Position numbers and translations under genes: made by a program
In this document: positions 1 to 8,537 of the stretch, piece by piece
Numbering within the stretch: the first letter of the stretch is position 1
How the letters are laid out: every line of letters begins with the position of its first letter
The notes under the pieces: model-generated
What the model was told of the DNA's origin: nothing
What the model saw: the letters and a program-made list of their open reading frames with translations, nothing else
The model's database searches: none
Assembly (NCBI RefSeq): GCF_016805305.1
Contig: NZ_JAERQN010000022.1
Span: 1-36,371, forward strand
Direction: 5' to 3'
From: Falsiroseomonas ponticola
Lineage (GTDB): Bacteria; Pseudomonadota; Alphaproteobacteria; Acetobacterales; Acetobacteraceae
DNA length: 36,371 bases

Positions 1-1
1 G

Positions 2-652
2 ATCGTGGCGCGCATCACCGACGAGGGGCTCCGCGCCATCGGCATCGACCCGAACGCGGGCGACGCGGCGGAGGAGGACGAGCAGAGCGCCGAGGCCATC
101 GCCCGCCGCAACGCCGAGCGCCGGGCTGCCGCGAACGCCGCCGCGACGCTGGCCGACACGGCGCCCACGGACGCGGAGGGACCGGCGCCGCAGGGTGAGG
201 ACGCCCCGGCGCCGGAAGCCGCCCAGGCCGCGCCCACGCCCGCCCCGCGCGCGAGCCTGCGCGACGCCGCGCAGCGGGTCCTCGACGCCTGGGACGACGA
301 GGGCAATCGCACGGGCGACATGATCGGTGCCCTGGACGCGCCGATGGAGGCCCTGCGCGCCCTGCTGGCCGGCAAGCCCGCCCGCGTCGCTCGCGAGCCC
401 GGCGCGCCGCGCAAGCCGCGCGAGGGCACGAAGCAGGAGCAGGTGCTGGCTATGCTGCGCCGGCCCGAGGGGGCGACGGTCGGGCAGATCGCCGAGGCCA
501 CCGGCTGGGCGGCGCACACGGTCCGCGGGTTCTTCGCGGGCCTGAAGAAGCGCCAGGGGATCGAGGTCCAGGTGCTGGAGCGGGTCCGCCAGGTCGGCCC
601 GAACAAGGAGGGCGCCCGCGGCTCCTACACGGTCTACCACCTGCCGGCCTGA
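2..652 (+). CDS. DUF3489 domain protein, 5' end outside the window
   Basis: The reading frame is already open at base 2 and the first visible residues (ITDEGLRAIGID) look like the end of a winged-helix-type N-terminal region seen in DUF3489 proteins. I therefore treat the GTG at 5 as internal and the gene as cut by the window edge. Visible residues 1-135 are Ala/Pro/Glu-rich and probably disordered. The last ~75 residues hold the DUF3489 signature: a run of basic residues, then GTKQEQVLAMLRRPEGAT, then a helix-turn-helix-like stretch around GQIAEATGWAAHTVRGFFAG. The family is common in alphaproteobacterial mobile DNA. Its function is unknown; DNA binding is an inference from the helix-turn-helix look. 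It lies directly upstream of the terminase genes and is followed by a hairpin. Confidence 0.8.
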   Translation: MVARITDEGLRAIGIDPNAGDAAEEDEQSAEAIARRNAERRAAANAAATLADTAPTDAEGPAPQGEDAPAPEAAQAAPTPAPRASLRDAAQRVLDAWDDEGNRTGDMIGALDAPMEALRALLAGKPARVAREPGAPRKPREGTKQEQVLAMLRRPEGATVGQIAEATGWAAHTVRGFFAGLKKRQGIEVQVLERVRQVGPNKEGARGSYTVYHLPA

Positions 653-672
653 CACCCGGGCCGGACGGGTCG

Positions 673-702
673 AGGGCCCGCCGCCGGCAGGTAGCGGGCC
701 CT
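673..702 (+). terminator. Terminator-like hairpin after the DUF3489 gene
   Basis: A perfect 9-bp inverted repeat (AGGGCCCGC / GCGGGCCCT) with a 12-base loop starts 21 bases after the DUF3489 stop codon. No long T-tract follows, so it may be a weak or Rho-assisted terminator. It separates the DUF3489 gene from the terminase genes. Confidence 0.5.
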
Positions 703-742
703 TGCTCGTGATGAGCGTCACGTGCGGCGGGAGGTCGCCGCC

Positions 743-1258
743 ATGCCGGAACTGACCGCCTCCACACGTGAGGCCGCACGGCGCCTCGGCGTCAGCGACA
801 CCGCCATCCACAAGGCCGAACGCGCTGGCCGCATAGCCCGCGAGCCGGACGGCAGCTGGGACATCGACAAGACCCGTCGCCGCCTGGTGGAGACCGCCGA
901 CCCGGTGCGGTCGCCGCTCGCCAATGGTGCCGGCGCTGAGGGCACGCCGTTCGCCCGGCTGAAGGTTGCACAGCTCGCGCTCAAGGTGGAGGCGCAGCGC
1001 CTCTCGCTGGACGAGACCAAGCGGCGCCTGCTCGACGTCACCGAGGCCAATGCCGCGCTGGATGAGATCGGCAGCACGATGCGCGACGCGCTGCTGAACT
1101 GGCCTGCCCGCGTCGCCGGCCTGATCGCCGCCGAGATCAGCGTCGACCCGCATCTGCTGCAGACCATCCTGCAGAGCCACATCAACGACCTGCTGACGGA
1201 GGCGGCCGATCGCTTCGATCCAGCAGGCCTCGGAGGGGACCGGGCTCCGCAGCCGTGA
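743..1258 (+). CDS. Phage terminase small subunit (Nu1-like)
   Basis: The small terminase subunit recognises the packaging site on phage DNA and recruits the large subunit. The first ~40 residues form a winged helix-turn-helix (TREAARRLGVSDTAIHKAERAGRI) of the MerR-like type found in lambda gpNu1. The rest is helical, ending in a segment that probably mediates oligomerisation and contact with the large subunit. The protein is 171 aa, close to gpNu1 (181 aa). I chose the ATG at 743 because GGGAGG lies about 8 bases upstream; a GTG at 722 is in frame but has no such site. The large subunit follows 4 bases after the stop, in the usual order. Confidence 0.85.
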   Translation: MPELTASTREAARRLGVSDTAIHKAERAGRIAREPDGSWDIDKTRRRLVETADPVRSPLANGAGAEGTPFARLKVAQLALKVEAQRLSLDETKRRLLDVTEANAALDEIGSTMRDALLNWPARVAGLIAAEISVDPHLLQTILQSHINDLLTEAADRFDPAGLGGDRAPQP

Positions 1259-1262
1259 GCAT

Positions 1263-3176
1263 GTGCGCCGGCGTGTCGGCGCCATGCTCCGGCCGCCGCC
1301 GCAGCTCACCGTGTCGGAATGGGCCGAGCGCCACCGCATGCTCGGCAGTCGCGCCTCGGCCGAACCGGGCCCCTGGCGGACCAGCCGCACGCCCTACTTG
1401 AAGGACGTGATGGACGCGCTCTCGGCCGTGCATCCCGCCCGGCGCGTCGTGTTCATGAAGGGCGCCCAAGTCGGCGCGACCGAGAGCGGCAATAACTGGC
1501 TCGGTTACATCATGCACCACGTGCCGGCGCCGGCGCTCGCGGTGCAGCCGACCGTGGAGCTGGCCAAGCGCTTCTCGCGCCAGCGCATCGACCCTCTGCT
1601 GGAGGAAACGCCTGCGCTGCGGGAACGTGTCGCGCCGGCGCGCGCGCGCGACAGCGGCAACACCATGCTGTCGAAAGAATTCCCCGGCGGCATCCTGGTG
1701 CTGACGGGCGCGAACAGCGCGGTCGGGTTGCGCTCGATGACAGCGCGGTTCCTGTTCCTCGATGAGGTGGATGCCTATCCCGGCGATGTTGCCGGCGAGG
1801 GTGATCCAATCGCGCTGGCCGAGGCGCGGGCACGCACCTTCGGCTGGCGGCGCAAGGCGTTCCTGGTCAGCACGCCGACCATCGCCGGCCGCAGCCGGAT
1901 CGAGCGCGAGTATCTGGCCAGCGACCAGCGCCGGTTCTTCGTGCCGTGCATGGCGTGCGGCGAGATGCAGTGGCTGCGCTTCGAGCGGCTGCTCTGGGAC
2001 AAGGGCGCGCCGGAGACGGCGCGGTATCACTGCATCGCCTGCGACCACCCGATGCAGGAGCACGACAAGACCGCCATGCTGGGCGGAGGCGAATGGCGCG
2101 CGACAGCGGAAGGCCAGGACCCGCACACCATCGGCTTCCACATCTCGGCACTCTACTCGCCGGTGGGCTGGCTCTCCTGGGCGCAGATCGCCCGCGATTG
2201 GGAGGCGGCGCAGGGCAAGCCCGAGGACATCAAGACCTTCAAGAACACGGTGCTGGGCGAGACCTGGCAGGAGCAGGGCGAGGCACCGGATTGGGAGCGC
2301 CTGGTCGAGCGCCGCGAGGATTTCCGGATGGGCGTCGTGCCTGCGGGCGCGCTGGTGCTCACCGCCGGCGTCGACGTGCAGGACGATCGCCTGGAATGCG
2401 ATGTGTGGGGCTGGGCGGAAGGCTTCACCTCCTGGCTCGTCGACCACGTGGTGATCCCCGGCAGCCCGCGCGACCGGGAGTCGTGGGATGAACTCGCTCG
2501 CGTGCTGGCGCGGGACTGGCCGCGTCAGGGCGGTGGCGCCATGCGTATCGCCCGGCTCTGCGTCGACACCGGCGGCCGCGACACGGCGGCGGTCTATGGC
2601 CATCTGCGGCGCCTTCGGGATCCGCGGATCGCGCCGACGAAGGGGATCGACGGCTGGAACCGGGCGCAGCCGGTCCAGGGCCCGACGCCCGTGGATGCGC
2701 TGGTCAACGGCCAGAAGCTGCGGCGTGGCCTCAAGCTGTGGACGGTGTCGGTCTCCACCTGGAAGGCCGATCTCTATCGCCGGCTCTGGCTCGGCCGCGG
2801 TGACGCGGAGGAGCTGCCGCCCGGCTGGGTGCATCTGCCGCGGGCGATTGAGGTCGAATGGATCAAGCAGCTGGTCGCCGAGCAGCTGCGCACCACCAAG
2901 GACCGGCGCGGCTTCGCCCGGCAGGAATGGGCCAAGCTGCGCGAGCGGAACGAGGCGCTCGACTGCGCGGTGCTGGCCCGCGCGGCGCTCTGGCTGCTCG
3001 GCGCGGACCGCTACGGCGAGCACTTCTGGTCACGGCTGCGCGACGAGGCGGCCGACGCACCGCTGACCGCACCACCACCCGTCCCGGTGCCGACTGCTCC
3101 TTCGTCCGGCGCCGCGCCGGCCGACACCACGCGCCCACGCTCCTGGCTCGCCCCGCGCGGCGGCTGGCTGCGCTGA
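1263..3176 (+). CDS. Phage terminase large subunit, GpA family
   Basis: This is the DNA-packaging motor: an ATPase that pumps DNA into the prohead and a nuclease that cuts the concatemer. A degenerate Walker A (KGAQVGATES) lies near residues 65-75 and Walker B (FLFLDEVDAYP) near 165. A CxxC...CxxC zinc-ribbon pair (CMACGEM, CIACDHP) lies near residues 222-261. The nuclease domain begins at GVDVQDDRLECDVWGW near 370, with later acidic residues at CVDTGG. At 637 aa it is the size of lambda gpA (641 aa). The C-terminal ~45 residues are Pro/Ala-rich and probably the portal-docking tail. The start is uncertain: GTG at 1263 or ATG at 1284, neither with a clear ribosome-binding site. Confidence 0.95.
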   Translation: MRRRVGAMLRPPPQLTVSEWAERHRMLGSRASAEPGPWRTSRTPYLKDVMDALSAVHPARRVVFMKGAQVGATESGNNWLGYIMHHVPAPALAVQPTVELAKRFSRQRIDPLLEETPALRERVAPARARDSGNTMLSKEFPGGILVLTGANSAVGLRSMTARFLFLDEVDAYPGDVAGEGDPIALAEARARTFGWRRKAFLVSTPTIAGRSRIEREYLASDQRRFFVPCMACGEMQWLRFERLLWDKGAPETARYHCIACDHPMQEHDKTAMLGGGEWRATAEGQDPHTIGFHISALYSPVGWLSWAQIARDWEAAQGKPEDIKTFKNTVLGETWQEQGEAPDWERLVERREDFRMGVVPAGALVLTAGVDVQDDRLECDVWGWAEGFTSWLVDHVVIPGSPRDRESWDELARVLARDWPRQGGGAMRIARLCVDTGGRDTAAVYGHLRRLRDPRIAPTKGIDGWNRAQPVQGPTPVDALVNGQKLRRGLKLWTVSVSTWKADLYRRLWLGRGDAEELPPGWVHLPRAIEVEWIKQLVAEQLRTTKDRRGFARQEWAKLRERNEALDCAVLARAALWLLGADRYGEHFWSRLRDEAADAPLTAPPPVPVPTAPSSGAAPADTTRPRSWLAPRGGWLR

Positions 3177-3188
3177 TCGGAGTTCCCG

Positions 3189-4643
3189 ATGTCCATGCTG
3201 CCCTACGACCAGGACTGGGGCGCGGTCCCGGTCGGCTTTCCGGCCGAGCTGCTCGACCCCTCCGGCCGCCTCAAGATCGGCCGCGGCCAGAACGTCTACG
3301 ACGTCGACTTCGAGTATGGCCTGCAGACGCTGCGCTGGGAGAACTTCACCAACGGCAGTGCCGCCATCGGCCACCGCCCCATCGAGGGCGGCGTGCGCAT
3401 GGACGTGACCGCCGCCGGCGACGTCGCCATCCGCCAGTCCAAGCCCTACTTCCGCTACCAGCCCAGCAAGGGCCTCTACGCCTCCGCCGCCGTGCTGTTC
3501 GGCGCGCCGGCCACCGGCATCACCCGCCGGGTCGGGATGTTCGACAGCGACAACGGCGTGTTCTTCGAGCAGGACAGCACCGGCCTTTGGGCGGTGCGCC
3601 GGACCAACACCGGCAACGGCGTGGTCGACACCCGGGTCGCCCAGCGCGACTGGACGCTGGACGCGCTCGGCGGCACCGGGCGGTCCGGGCGGACCATCGA
3701 CCCGACCCGCATCCAAATGGCGGTGATCGACTACGCCTGGTACGGCGCCGGCCGCGCCCGGCTCGGCTTCATCGTGTCGGGCAAGCTTATCTGGTGCCAC
3801 GCCTTCGACGGCGCCAACGTCGCCGGCCAGACGCTGCCCTGGTGCCGCACGGGCAACCTGCCGTGCCGCTACGAGATCCGCCGCGCCTCCGGCACCGGCC
3901 TGCTGTCCTTCTGGCACTGGGGCGTCTCGGTGGTGGTGGAGGGCGGCTTCGACGAGCAGCGCGGCTTTACCTTCCCGCACGCCAACCCCGCCCGCGTCGC
4001 CGTCACGACGCGCCGGCCCATCCTGGCCTCCCGCATCCGACCGCTCGGCGTCATCGAGACCAGCGGCACCGCGACGGCCGGCGCGGCAGGTTCGGTCACC
4101 GCCTCCGGCTGGACGGTCAACCAATGGCGCGGCCGATACGTGCTGCTGACGGGCGGCACCGGCGCCGGCCAGATGGCCCGGGTCACGACCAATACGACCA
4201 CGGTGCTGACCTGCGACAACCCGTTGACGCTCGGCGCCGCGCCCTTCAGCCCGGCGCCGGCGGCCGGCACCACCTTCCAGATCGGCCTGCCCGGGCGCGG
4301 CCAGCTCGTGCCGCAGCAGCTGATCATCAGCAGCGACGCCGCGGCCTATTTCGAGTTGGTCCTGAACGGCACGCTCGCCACGCCGGCCTGGACGGACCTC
4401 GGCGGCGCCAGCCTCTCGCAGCAGGACACCACCGCCGCGACCATAACCGGCGGCCAGGTGGTCTTCGCCTGCTACACCCCGGCCGGTGGCCAGGGCGTGC
4501 AGACCTTCGACCTGCGGCAGATCCAGGCGCTCGGCACGAGCATCCTCGGCAGCACGCCCGACACGCTCAGCCTGGTGGCGACCAGCCTCGGCGGCACCGC
4601 GAACGTCGCCGCCTCTATCCTCTACACCGAGGCGATGTCCTGA
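3189..4643 (+). CDS. Phage virion protein of unknown role, between terminase and gpW
   Basis: A 484-aa protein with no signal peptide or membrane segment. It is rich in Gly, Thr, Ser and aromatic residues and predicted mostly beta. Residues ~1-260 form one globular unit with repeated aromatic motifs (YDQDWGAVPVGFPAELLDPSG, DNGVFFEQDSTGLW). Residues ~280-375 look like a beta-sandwich with RYVLLTGGTGAGQMARVTTN, a type common in phage fibres. Lambda has no gene at this place (A is followed directly by W). It has an upstream GGAG and its stop overlaps the next start (ATGA). My guess is a head fibre, head spike or decoration protein, but I cannot name the family. The context makes a virion role likely. 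Confidence 0.6.
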   Translation: MSMLPYDQDWGAVPVGFPAELLDPSGRLKIGRGQNVYDVDFEYGLQTLRWENFTNGSAAIGHRPIEGGVRMDVTAAGDVAIRQSKPYFRYQPSKGLYASAAVLFGAPATGITRRVGMFDSDNGVFFEQDSTGLWAVRRTNTGNGVVDTRVAQRDWTLDALGGTGRSGRTIDPTRIQMAVIDYAWYGAGRARLGFIVSGKLIWCHAFDGANVAGQTLPWCRTGNLPCRYEIRRASGTGLLSFWHWGVSVVVEGGFDEQRGFTFPHANPARVAVTTRRPILASRIRPLGVIETSGTATAGAAGSVTASGWTVNQWRGRYVLLTGGTGAGQMARVTTNTTTVLTCDNPLTLGAAPFSPAPAAGTTFQIGLPGRGQLVPQQLIISSDAAAYFELVLNGTLATPAWTDLGGASLSQQDTTAATITGGQVVFACYTPAGGQGVQTFDLRQIQALGTSILGSTPDTLSLVATSLGGTANVAASILYTEAMS

Positions 4644-4879
4644 TGGACCCGGCCGTCCTCGCCTGGGCGCTGGCGCAGCCGGCGAGCAGCCGCGCCGCCG
4701 TGCTGGCTGCCGCCTTCACAGGCGGCACGACACGCGTGACCTTTGACGGGCGCACGGTGGAGTACCGCTCGCTCGATGAGCTCGGCCGCGCCTTGGCCGT
4801 GCTCCGCGGGGCAGAGATGGCGGCGGCGCGTCGTCCCGGCGTGACCTTCGCCAGCTTCTCCCGCGGGGGAAGCAGGTGA
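4643..4879 (+). CDS. Head-to-tail joining protein, gpW-like
   Basis: A 78-aa protein starting in a 4-base ATGA overlap with the gene before and ending in the same kind of overlap with the portal gene. The core (GTTRVTFDGRTVEYRSLDELGRALAVL) matches the plan of lambda gpW, where a short beta-hairpin with DGR-V-F/Y is followed by a helix. The Gly/Arg-rich tail is also typical. In lambda, gpW sits under the portal and lets gpFII and the tail attach. Position between terminase and portal is exactly that of lambda W. Identification rests on short similarity plus gene order. Confidence 0.75.
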   Translation: MDPAVLAWALAQPASSRAAVLAAAFTGGTTRVTFDGRTVEYRSLDELGRALAVLRGAEMAAARRPGVTFASFSRGGSR

Positions 4880-6354
4880 TGGGGCGGATCCGTGATGCCT
4901 GGAACGCGCTGCGCGGCTATGCCGCGGCGCAGGACAGCCGCGCCTCGAGTTGGGCGGCGTCGGGCAGCAGCGCGACGGCCGAAGTCGGCGCGGCCGCCCC
5001 CACCGTCGCGCGGCGGGCCCGCGATGCCGTCCGCAACGACCCCTACGCCGCCCGCATCATCGACCTCTGGACCGGCAACGCGGTCGGCGCCGGCATCACC
5101 ACCCGCTGGCCGGACAAGGCCCATGCCGAGGCCTGGCGTCGCTGGTCGGAAGGCACGGCCTGCGATGCCGAGGCGACCCTCGATCTCTACGGCATCCAGG
5201 CGCTGGCGATGCGCGCCGTCGTGGAGAGCGGGGAGTGCTTCGTGCGCCTGCTGCCCACTGTGCCGACGCCGGCCAACCCGGTCGGGCTACGGCTGCAGGT
5301 GCTGGAAGCCGACCATCTCGACACGGCCCGCAACGGGATGGTCGCGGGCACGCCGACGCTGCAGGGCATCACGCTCGGCGAGGCCGGGGAGCCGATCGCC
5401 TACTGGCTCCATCGCGTGCATCCTGGCACCTCCTGGCTGCTGCCTTCAGGCGGGCGCCTGACCAGCGAGCCGGTCGCGGCGACCGACGTGCTGCACATCT
5501 ACCGCAAGCGCCGCCCGGGCCAGCTGCGGGACGTGTCGTGGTTGGCCCCGGTGCTGACCCGGCTGCGCGACCTCGGCGACTACGAGGGCGCGCTGCTCAT
5601 GAAGGCCAAGATCGAGGCCTGCCTCGCCGCGGTGGTCTCCGAAGAGGGCGACGAGGCGCTGACGGGCGCGGCGTCGGGCCTGCTGCGGGACGCGCAGGGC
5701 CGCACGGTGGAGAGCTTCGAGCCGGGGATGATCCTCTACCGGCGCGGCATGGGCTCGGTGGAGGTGGTGAACCCGAGCGGGGGTGGCAGCCATGCCGCCT
5801 TCGCCCGTCGGGCCCTCGAAGCCGCCGCCGTGGGCGCCGGGCTGACCTACGACCAGGTCTCCGGCGATCTGACCCAGGCCAACTACTCCAGCCTACGCGC
5901 CGGCAAGATCGAGTTCCGCCGCCTCTGCGAGCAGGTGCAATACGGGATGCTGATCCCGATGCTGGTGCGGCCCATCGCCGAACGCTTCCACGCCCAGGGT
6001 GCGCTGCTCGGGCTGTGGGGGTCCGAGATGCCCGACGGCGTCAGCCACGTCCCGCCGGCGCACGAGATGATCGACCCGCTGAAGGACACCACGGCGCTGA
6101 TCGCCCAGGTGCGCGCCGGCTTCGTGCCGCAGCCCGAGGCCGCCGGCGCCTTCGGCTACGACTTCCGCCAAGCGGTGGAGATGATCCGCGAGGCGAACGC
6201 CCTGCTCGACGATGCCGGGCTGTCGCTCGATACCGATCCTCGTCGCGTCGCCAAGAGCGGCGCCGCGCAGGACGCGGCGCAGATGGCGGCGGTCGAGATC
6301 GCGGCGACGGGTGCGGCCGCCCCGCCGCGGCCGGACACACCCCAGCAAGGCTGA
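4879..6354 (+). CDS. Phage portal protein, lambda family
   Basis: The portal dodecamer forms the DNA entry gate of the capsid and docks the terminase. The 491-aa length fits the lambda gpB family (~530 aa). Family features include RRARDAVRNDPYAARIIDLW near residues 46-65, the NAVGAGI motif near 70, the ADHLDT region near 150, and a C-terminal YDQVSGDLTQANYSSLRAGKIEF segment near 330-350 that is highly typical of this family. I take the ATG at 4879 because it makes a TGATG overlap with the gpW-like stop and has GGGGA upstream; a GTG at 4876 is the alternative. The Ala/Pro-rich tail is probably flexible. Confidence 0.95.
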   Translation: MGRIRDAWNALRGYAAAQDSRASSWAASGSSATAEVGAAAPTVARRARDAVRNDPYAARIIDLWTGNAVGAGITTRWPDKAHAEAWRRWSEGTACDAEATLDLYGIQALAMRAVVESGECFVRLLPTVPTPANPVGLRLQVLEADHLDTARNGMVAGTPTLQGITLGEAGEPIAYWLHRVHPGTSWLLPSGGRLTSEPVAATDVLHIYRKRRPGQLRDVSWLAPVLTRLRDLGDYEGALLMKAKIEACLAAVVSEEGDEALTGAASGLLRDAQGRTVESFEPGMILYRRGMGSVEVVNPSGGGSHAAFARRALEAAAVGAGLTYDQVSGDLTQANYSSLRAGKIEFRRLCEQVQYGMLIPMLVRPIAERFHAQGALLGLWGSEMPDGVSHVPPAHEMIDPLKDTTALIAQVRAGFVPQPEAAGAFGYDFRQAVEMIREANALLDDAGLSLDTDPRRVAKSGAAQDAAQMAAVEIAATGAAAPPRPDTPQQG

Positions 6355-6357
6355 TCC

Positions 6358-8454
6358 ATGACCGAACCGATTGACCCGGGCGGGGGCGACCCCGCGCCGG
6401 AGCCCGCTGCTGCGCCCGATCGACCCGCTCCGGCCGTGCCGGTTCCCGCCGATGGGCAATCGATCGTGGCCCAGCGCGCCGTCGCGGCGCCCGCCACCGT
6501 CGACCGCGCCGCCCGCACCGTCGAGGTCGTCTGGTCCACCGGCGCCCGCGCCCGCAACTTCGTGCCCGCCCTCGGCCTGATCACCGAGGAGCTCGACATG
6601 GCGCCCACCGCGGTGCGCATGGACGCGCTGCGCTCCGGCAATGCGCCGGTGCTGAACACCCACCGCAGCCTGGATGCGCGCGACGTGCTCGGCCGCGTCA
6701 TCGCCGCGCGCCTCGAGCGCGGCCGCGGCTACGCCACGCTGCAGTTCAGCGGTGCCGCCGACGTCGAGCCGCTCTGGCAGCGCATCGCTGACGGGACGCT
6801 GCGCAGCGTCAGCGTCGGCTATCGCGTGCATCGCTACGAGCCGCGGCCCGATCCGGCCACCGGCGGGACCGTCCACCGCGCGGTGGATTGGGAGCCCTTC
6901 GAGATCTCGGTCGTGCCCATCCCCGTGGATGCGGCCGCCGCGGTGCGGAGCGAGGAGCCGCAGGGCACTCCCGCCATCGCCATCGAACCTGCCCTGACCG
7001 AGGACCCCATCATGCCCGAGACGACGCCGGCCGAGCCGGCCACCCCGTCGGCGCCGCCTGCCGCGCCGTCGCCCGCAACCCCGACCCAGGAGCCGCCCGT
7101 GGCCACCACGCCGCCCATCCCCGCGCCGGAGGCCAGCCGTGCCGCCGACGCCGCCCTCGAGGCCACGCGCGCCGAACGCGCCCGCATTGCCGGGATCGAT
7201 GCCGCAGTCGAGGCCGCACGGGCCCTGCTGCCGGCCGACCGCATCACCGCGCTCCGCGCCGAGGCGATCGAGCGTGGATGGTCGCCCGACGAGGCCCGCC
7301 GCGCCCTCTTCGACGCGCTGGTCACGGCGCCGCGCCCGACCACCATTCCCGCCCAGCCCAGCGGCGGTGGCCAGGACGACCGGGCCGCGCTGCGCGATGC
7401 CATGGCCGAGGCGATCGCCGCCCGCGCCATGCCCGGCTACCAGCCGCAGGGGAACGGTCGGCATGCCGAGTTCATGGGCTGGCGCCCCTCCGACATGATC
7501 GCCGAGCTGCTCCGCGCCGGCGGCGACCGCAACCCGCCGCGCAACACCACCCTGCTCGCCGAACGCGCCTTCCACACCACCTCCGACTTCCCGGCACTGC
7601 TCTCGGCCGCGGCCAACAAGATGCTGCTCGCGGCCTACCAGCCGGCGCAGCCGACCTACCGGCAGATCTTCCTCCGGCGGGACTTCCGGGACTTCAAGCC
7701 GCACCGCCACCTGCGCATCGGCGACTTCCCGGTGCTGACGCCGCTCTCCGAGAACGGCGAGATCCAGGCCGGCACCATGTCCGAGAGCCAGGAGCTGGTC
7801 TCGCTGGTGACCTTCGCGCGGCGCATCCGCGTCACGCGGCAGATGCTGGTGAACGACGACCTCGGCGCCTTCACCGACTTCGCCAGCATGATCGGCCGGC
7901 GCGTCGCCGACTTCGAGAACGCCACCGCCTACGGCCTGCTGAACAGCGCCAACGGCGACGGCCCGACGCTCACCACCGGCGCGGCTGCAGTGTTCGGCAC
8001 GGCCGCGGCACGGGCCAACAAGGCGGCGGCCGGCACCGCGCTCGACCTGACCAACCTCGCGGTCGGCCGCGCCGCGGTGATGCGCCAGAAGACCCTCGAC
8101 GGTCTGCCCATCGCGGTGGGCTCCTCTATGCGCCTGCTGGTTGGGCCGAACCAGGAACTCGCCGCGCGGCAGCTGACGGTGAGCGTGGCGGCGACGCAGA
8201 CCAGCAACGCCAATGTCTACGCCGGCTTCGTGCAGCCGCTGGTCGAGCCGCTGATCCCGGCCAACCGCTGGTACCTCTTCGCGGATCCGGTCTCAGCGCC
8301 GGTCTACGTCTACGGCTACCTCAACGGCGCCGAGGGGCCGCAGGTCACCACCGGGCCGGTGTCCGGCGTCGATGGCGTCGAGGTCAGCGTGATCTTCGAC
8401 TTCGGTGTCGGCGCCATCGACTGGCGCGGCGGCTACTTCAACGCCGGCACCTGA
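6358..8454 (+). CDS. Prohead protease / major capsid protein fusion
   Basis: One 698-aa frame carries two functions that are usually separate genes. Residues ~35-210 resemble the HK97-type (S78) prohead protease: the likely catalytic His is in VLNTHRS near 102 and the likely Ser is in RSVSVGYRV near 152-156. Residues ~225-265 are a Pro/Ala/Thr linker and ~265-370 a charged helical, scaffold-like region. From HTTSDFPALL (~402) to the end is a major capsid protein resembling the Mu gpT group, with the DFKPHRHLRIGDFPVL and RVTRQMLVNDDLGAF segments. Self-cleavage is expected to free the mature capsid protein; this is inferred from the family. It starts 3 bases after the portal stop. Confidence 0.9.
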   Translation: MTEPIDPGGGDPAPEPAAAPDRPAPAVPVPADGQSIVAQRAVAAPATVDRAARTVEVVWSTGARARNFVPALGLITEELDMAPTAVRMDALRSGNAPVLNTHRSLDARDVLGRVIAARLERGRGYATLQFSGAADVEPLWQRIADGTLRSVSVGYRVHRYEPRPDPATGGTVHRAVDWEPFEISVVPIPVDAAAAVRSEEPQGTPAIAIEPALTEDPIMPETTPAEPATPSAPPAAPSPATPTQEPPVATTPPIPAPEASRAADAALEATRAERARIAGIDAAVEAARALLPADRITALRAEAIERGWSPDEARRALFDALVTAPRPTTIPAQPSGGGQDDRAALRDAMAEAIAARAMPGYQPQGNGRHAEFMGWRPSDMIAELLRAGGDRNPPRNTTLLAERAFHTTSDFPALLSAAANKMLLAAYQPAQPTYRQIFLRRDFRDFKPHRHLRIGDFPVLTPLSENGEIQAGTMSESQELVSLVTFARRIRVTRQMLVNDDLGAFTDFASMIGRRVADFENATAYGLLNSANGDGPTLTTGAAAVFGTAAARANKAAAGTALDLTNLAVGRAAVMRQKTLDGLPIAVGSSMRLLVGPNQELAARQLTVSVAATQTSNANVYAGFVQPLVEPLIPANRWYLFADPVSAPVYVYGYLNGAEGPQVTTGPVSGVDGVEVSVIFDFGVGAIDWRGGYFNAGT

Positions 8455-8472
8455 TCCTTCCTTCCAGCACCA

Positions 8473-8517
8473 GCAGCAGGGGCGCCACCGGATGATCCGG
8501 TCGGGCGCCCCTGCTGC
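8473..8517 (+). terminator. Very stable hairpin just after the capsid gene
   Basis: The two arms 8473-8486 and 8504-8517 are a perfect 14-bp inverted repeat (GCAGCAGGGGCGCC and its complement). Inside lies a second inverted repeat, ACCGGAT-G-ATCCGGT, so the stem continues after a 2-base bulge. No T-tract follows. It could be a partial terminator, or a 3' mRNA stabiliser that raises capsid output relative to downstream genes. It lies 18 bases after the capsid stop codon and 20 bases before the decoration gene. Confidence 0.65.
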
Positions 8518-8537
8518 GTTCAGGAGATCGCATCCCC

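Noticed and set aside
1182..3023. Long open frame (613 codons) on the minus strand across the large terminase gene
   Set aside because: It is a mirror of the GC-rich third positions of the terminase gene. Its translation is Arg/Ala/Gly-rich without family motifs, whereas the plus frame has clear ATPase and nuclease motifs.
5893..7710. Long minus-strand open frame (605 codons) across portal and capsid genes
   Set aside because: Same GC-driven artefact. It is low in complexity and crosses two well-supported genes.
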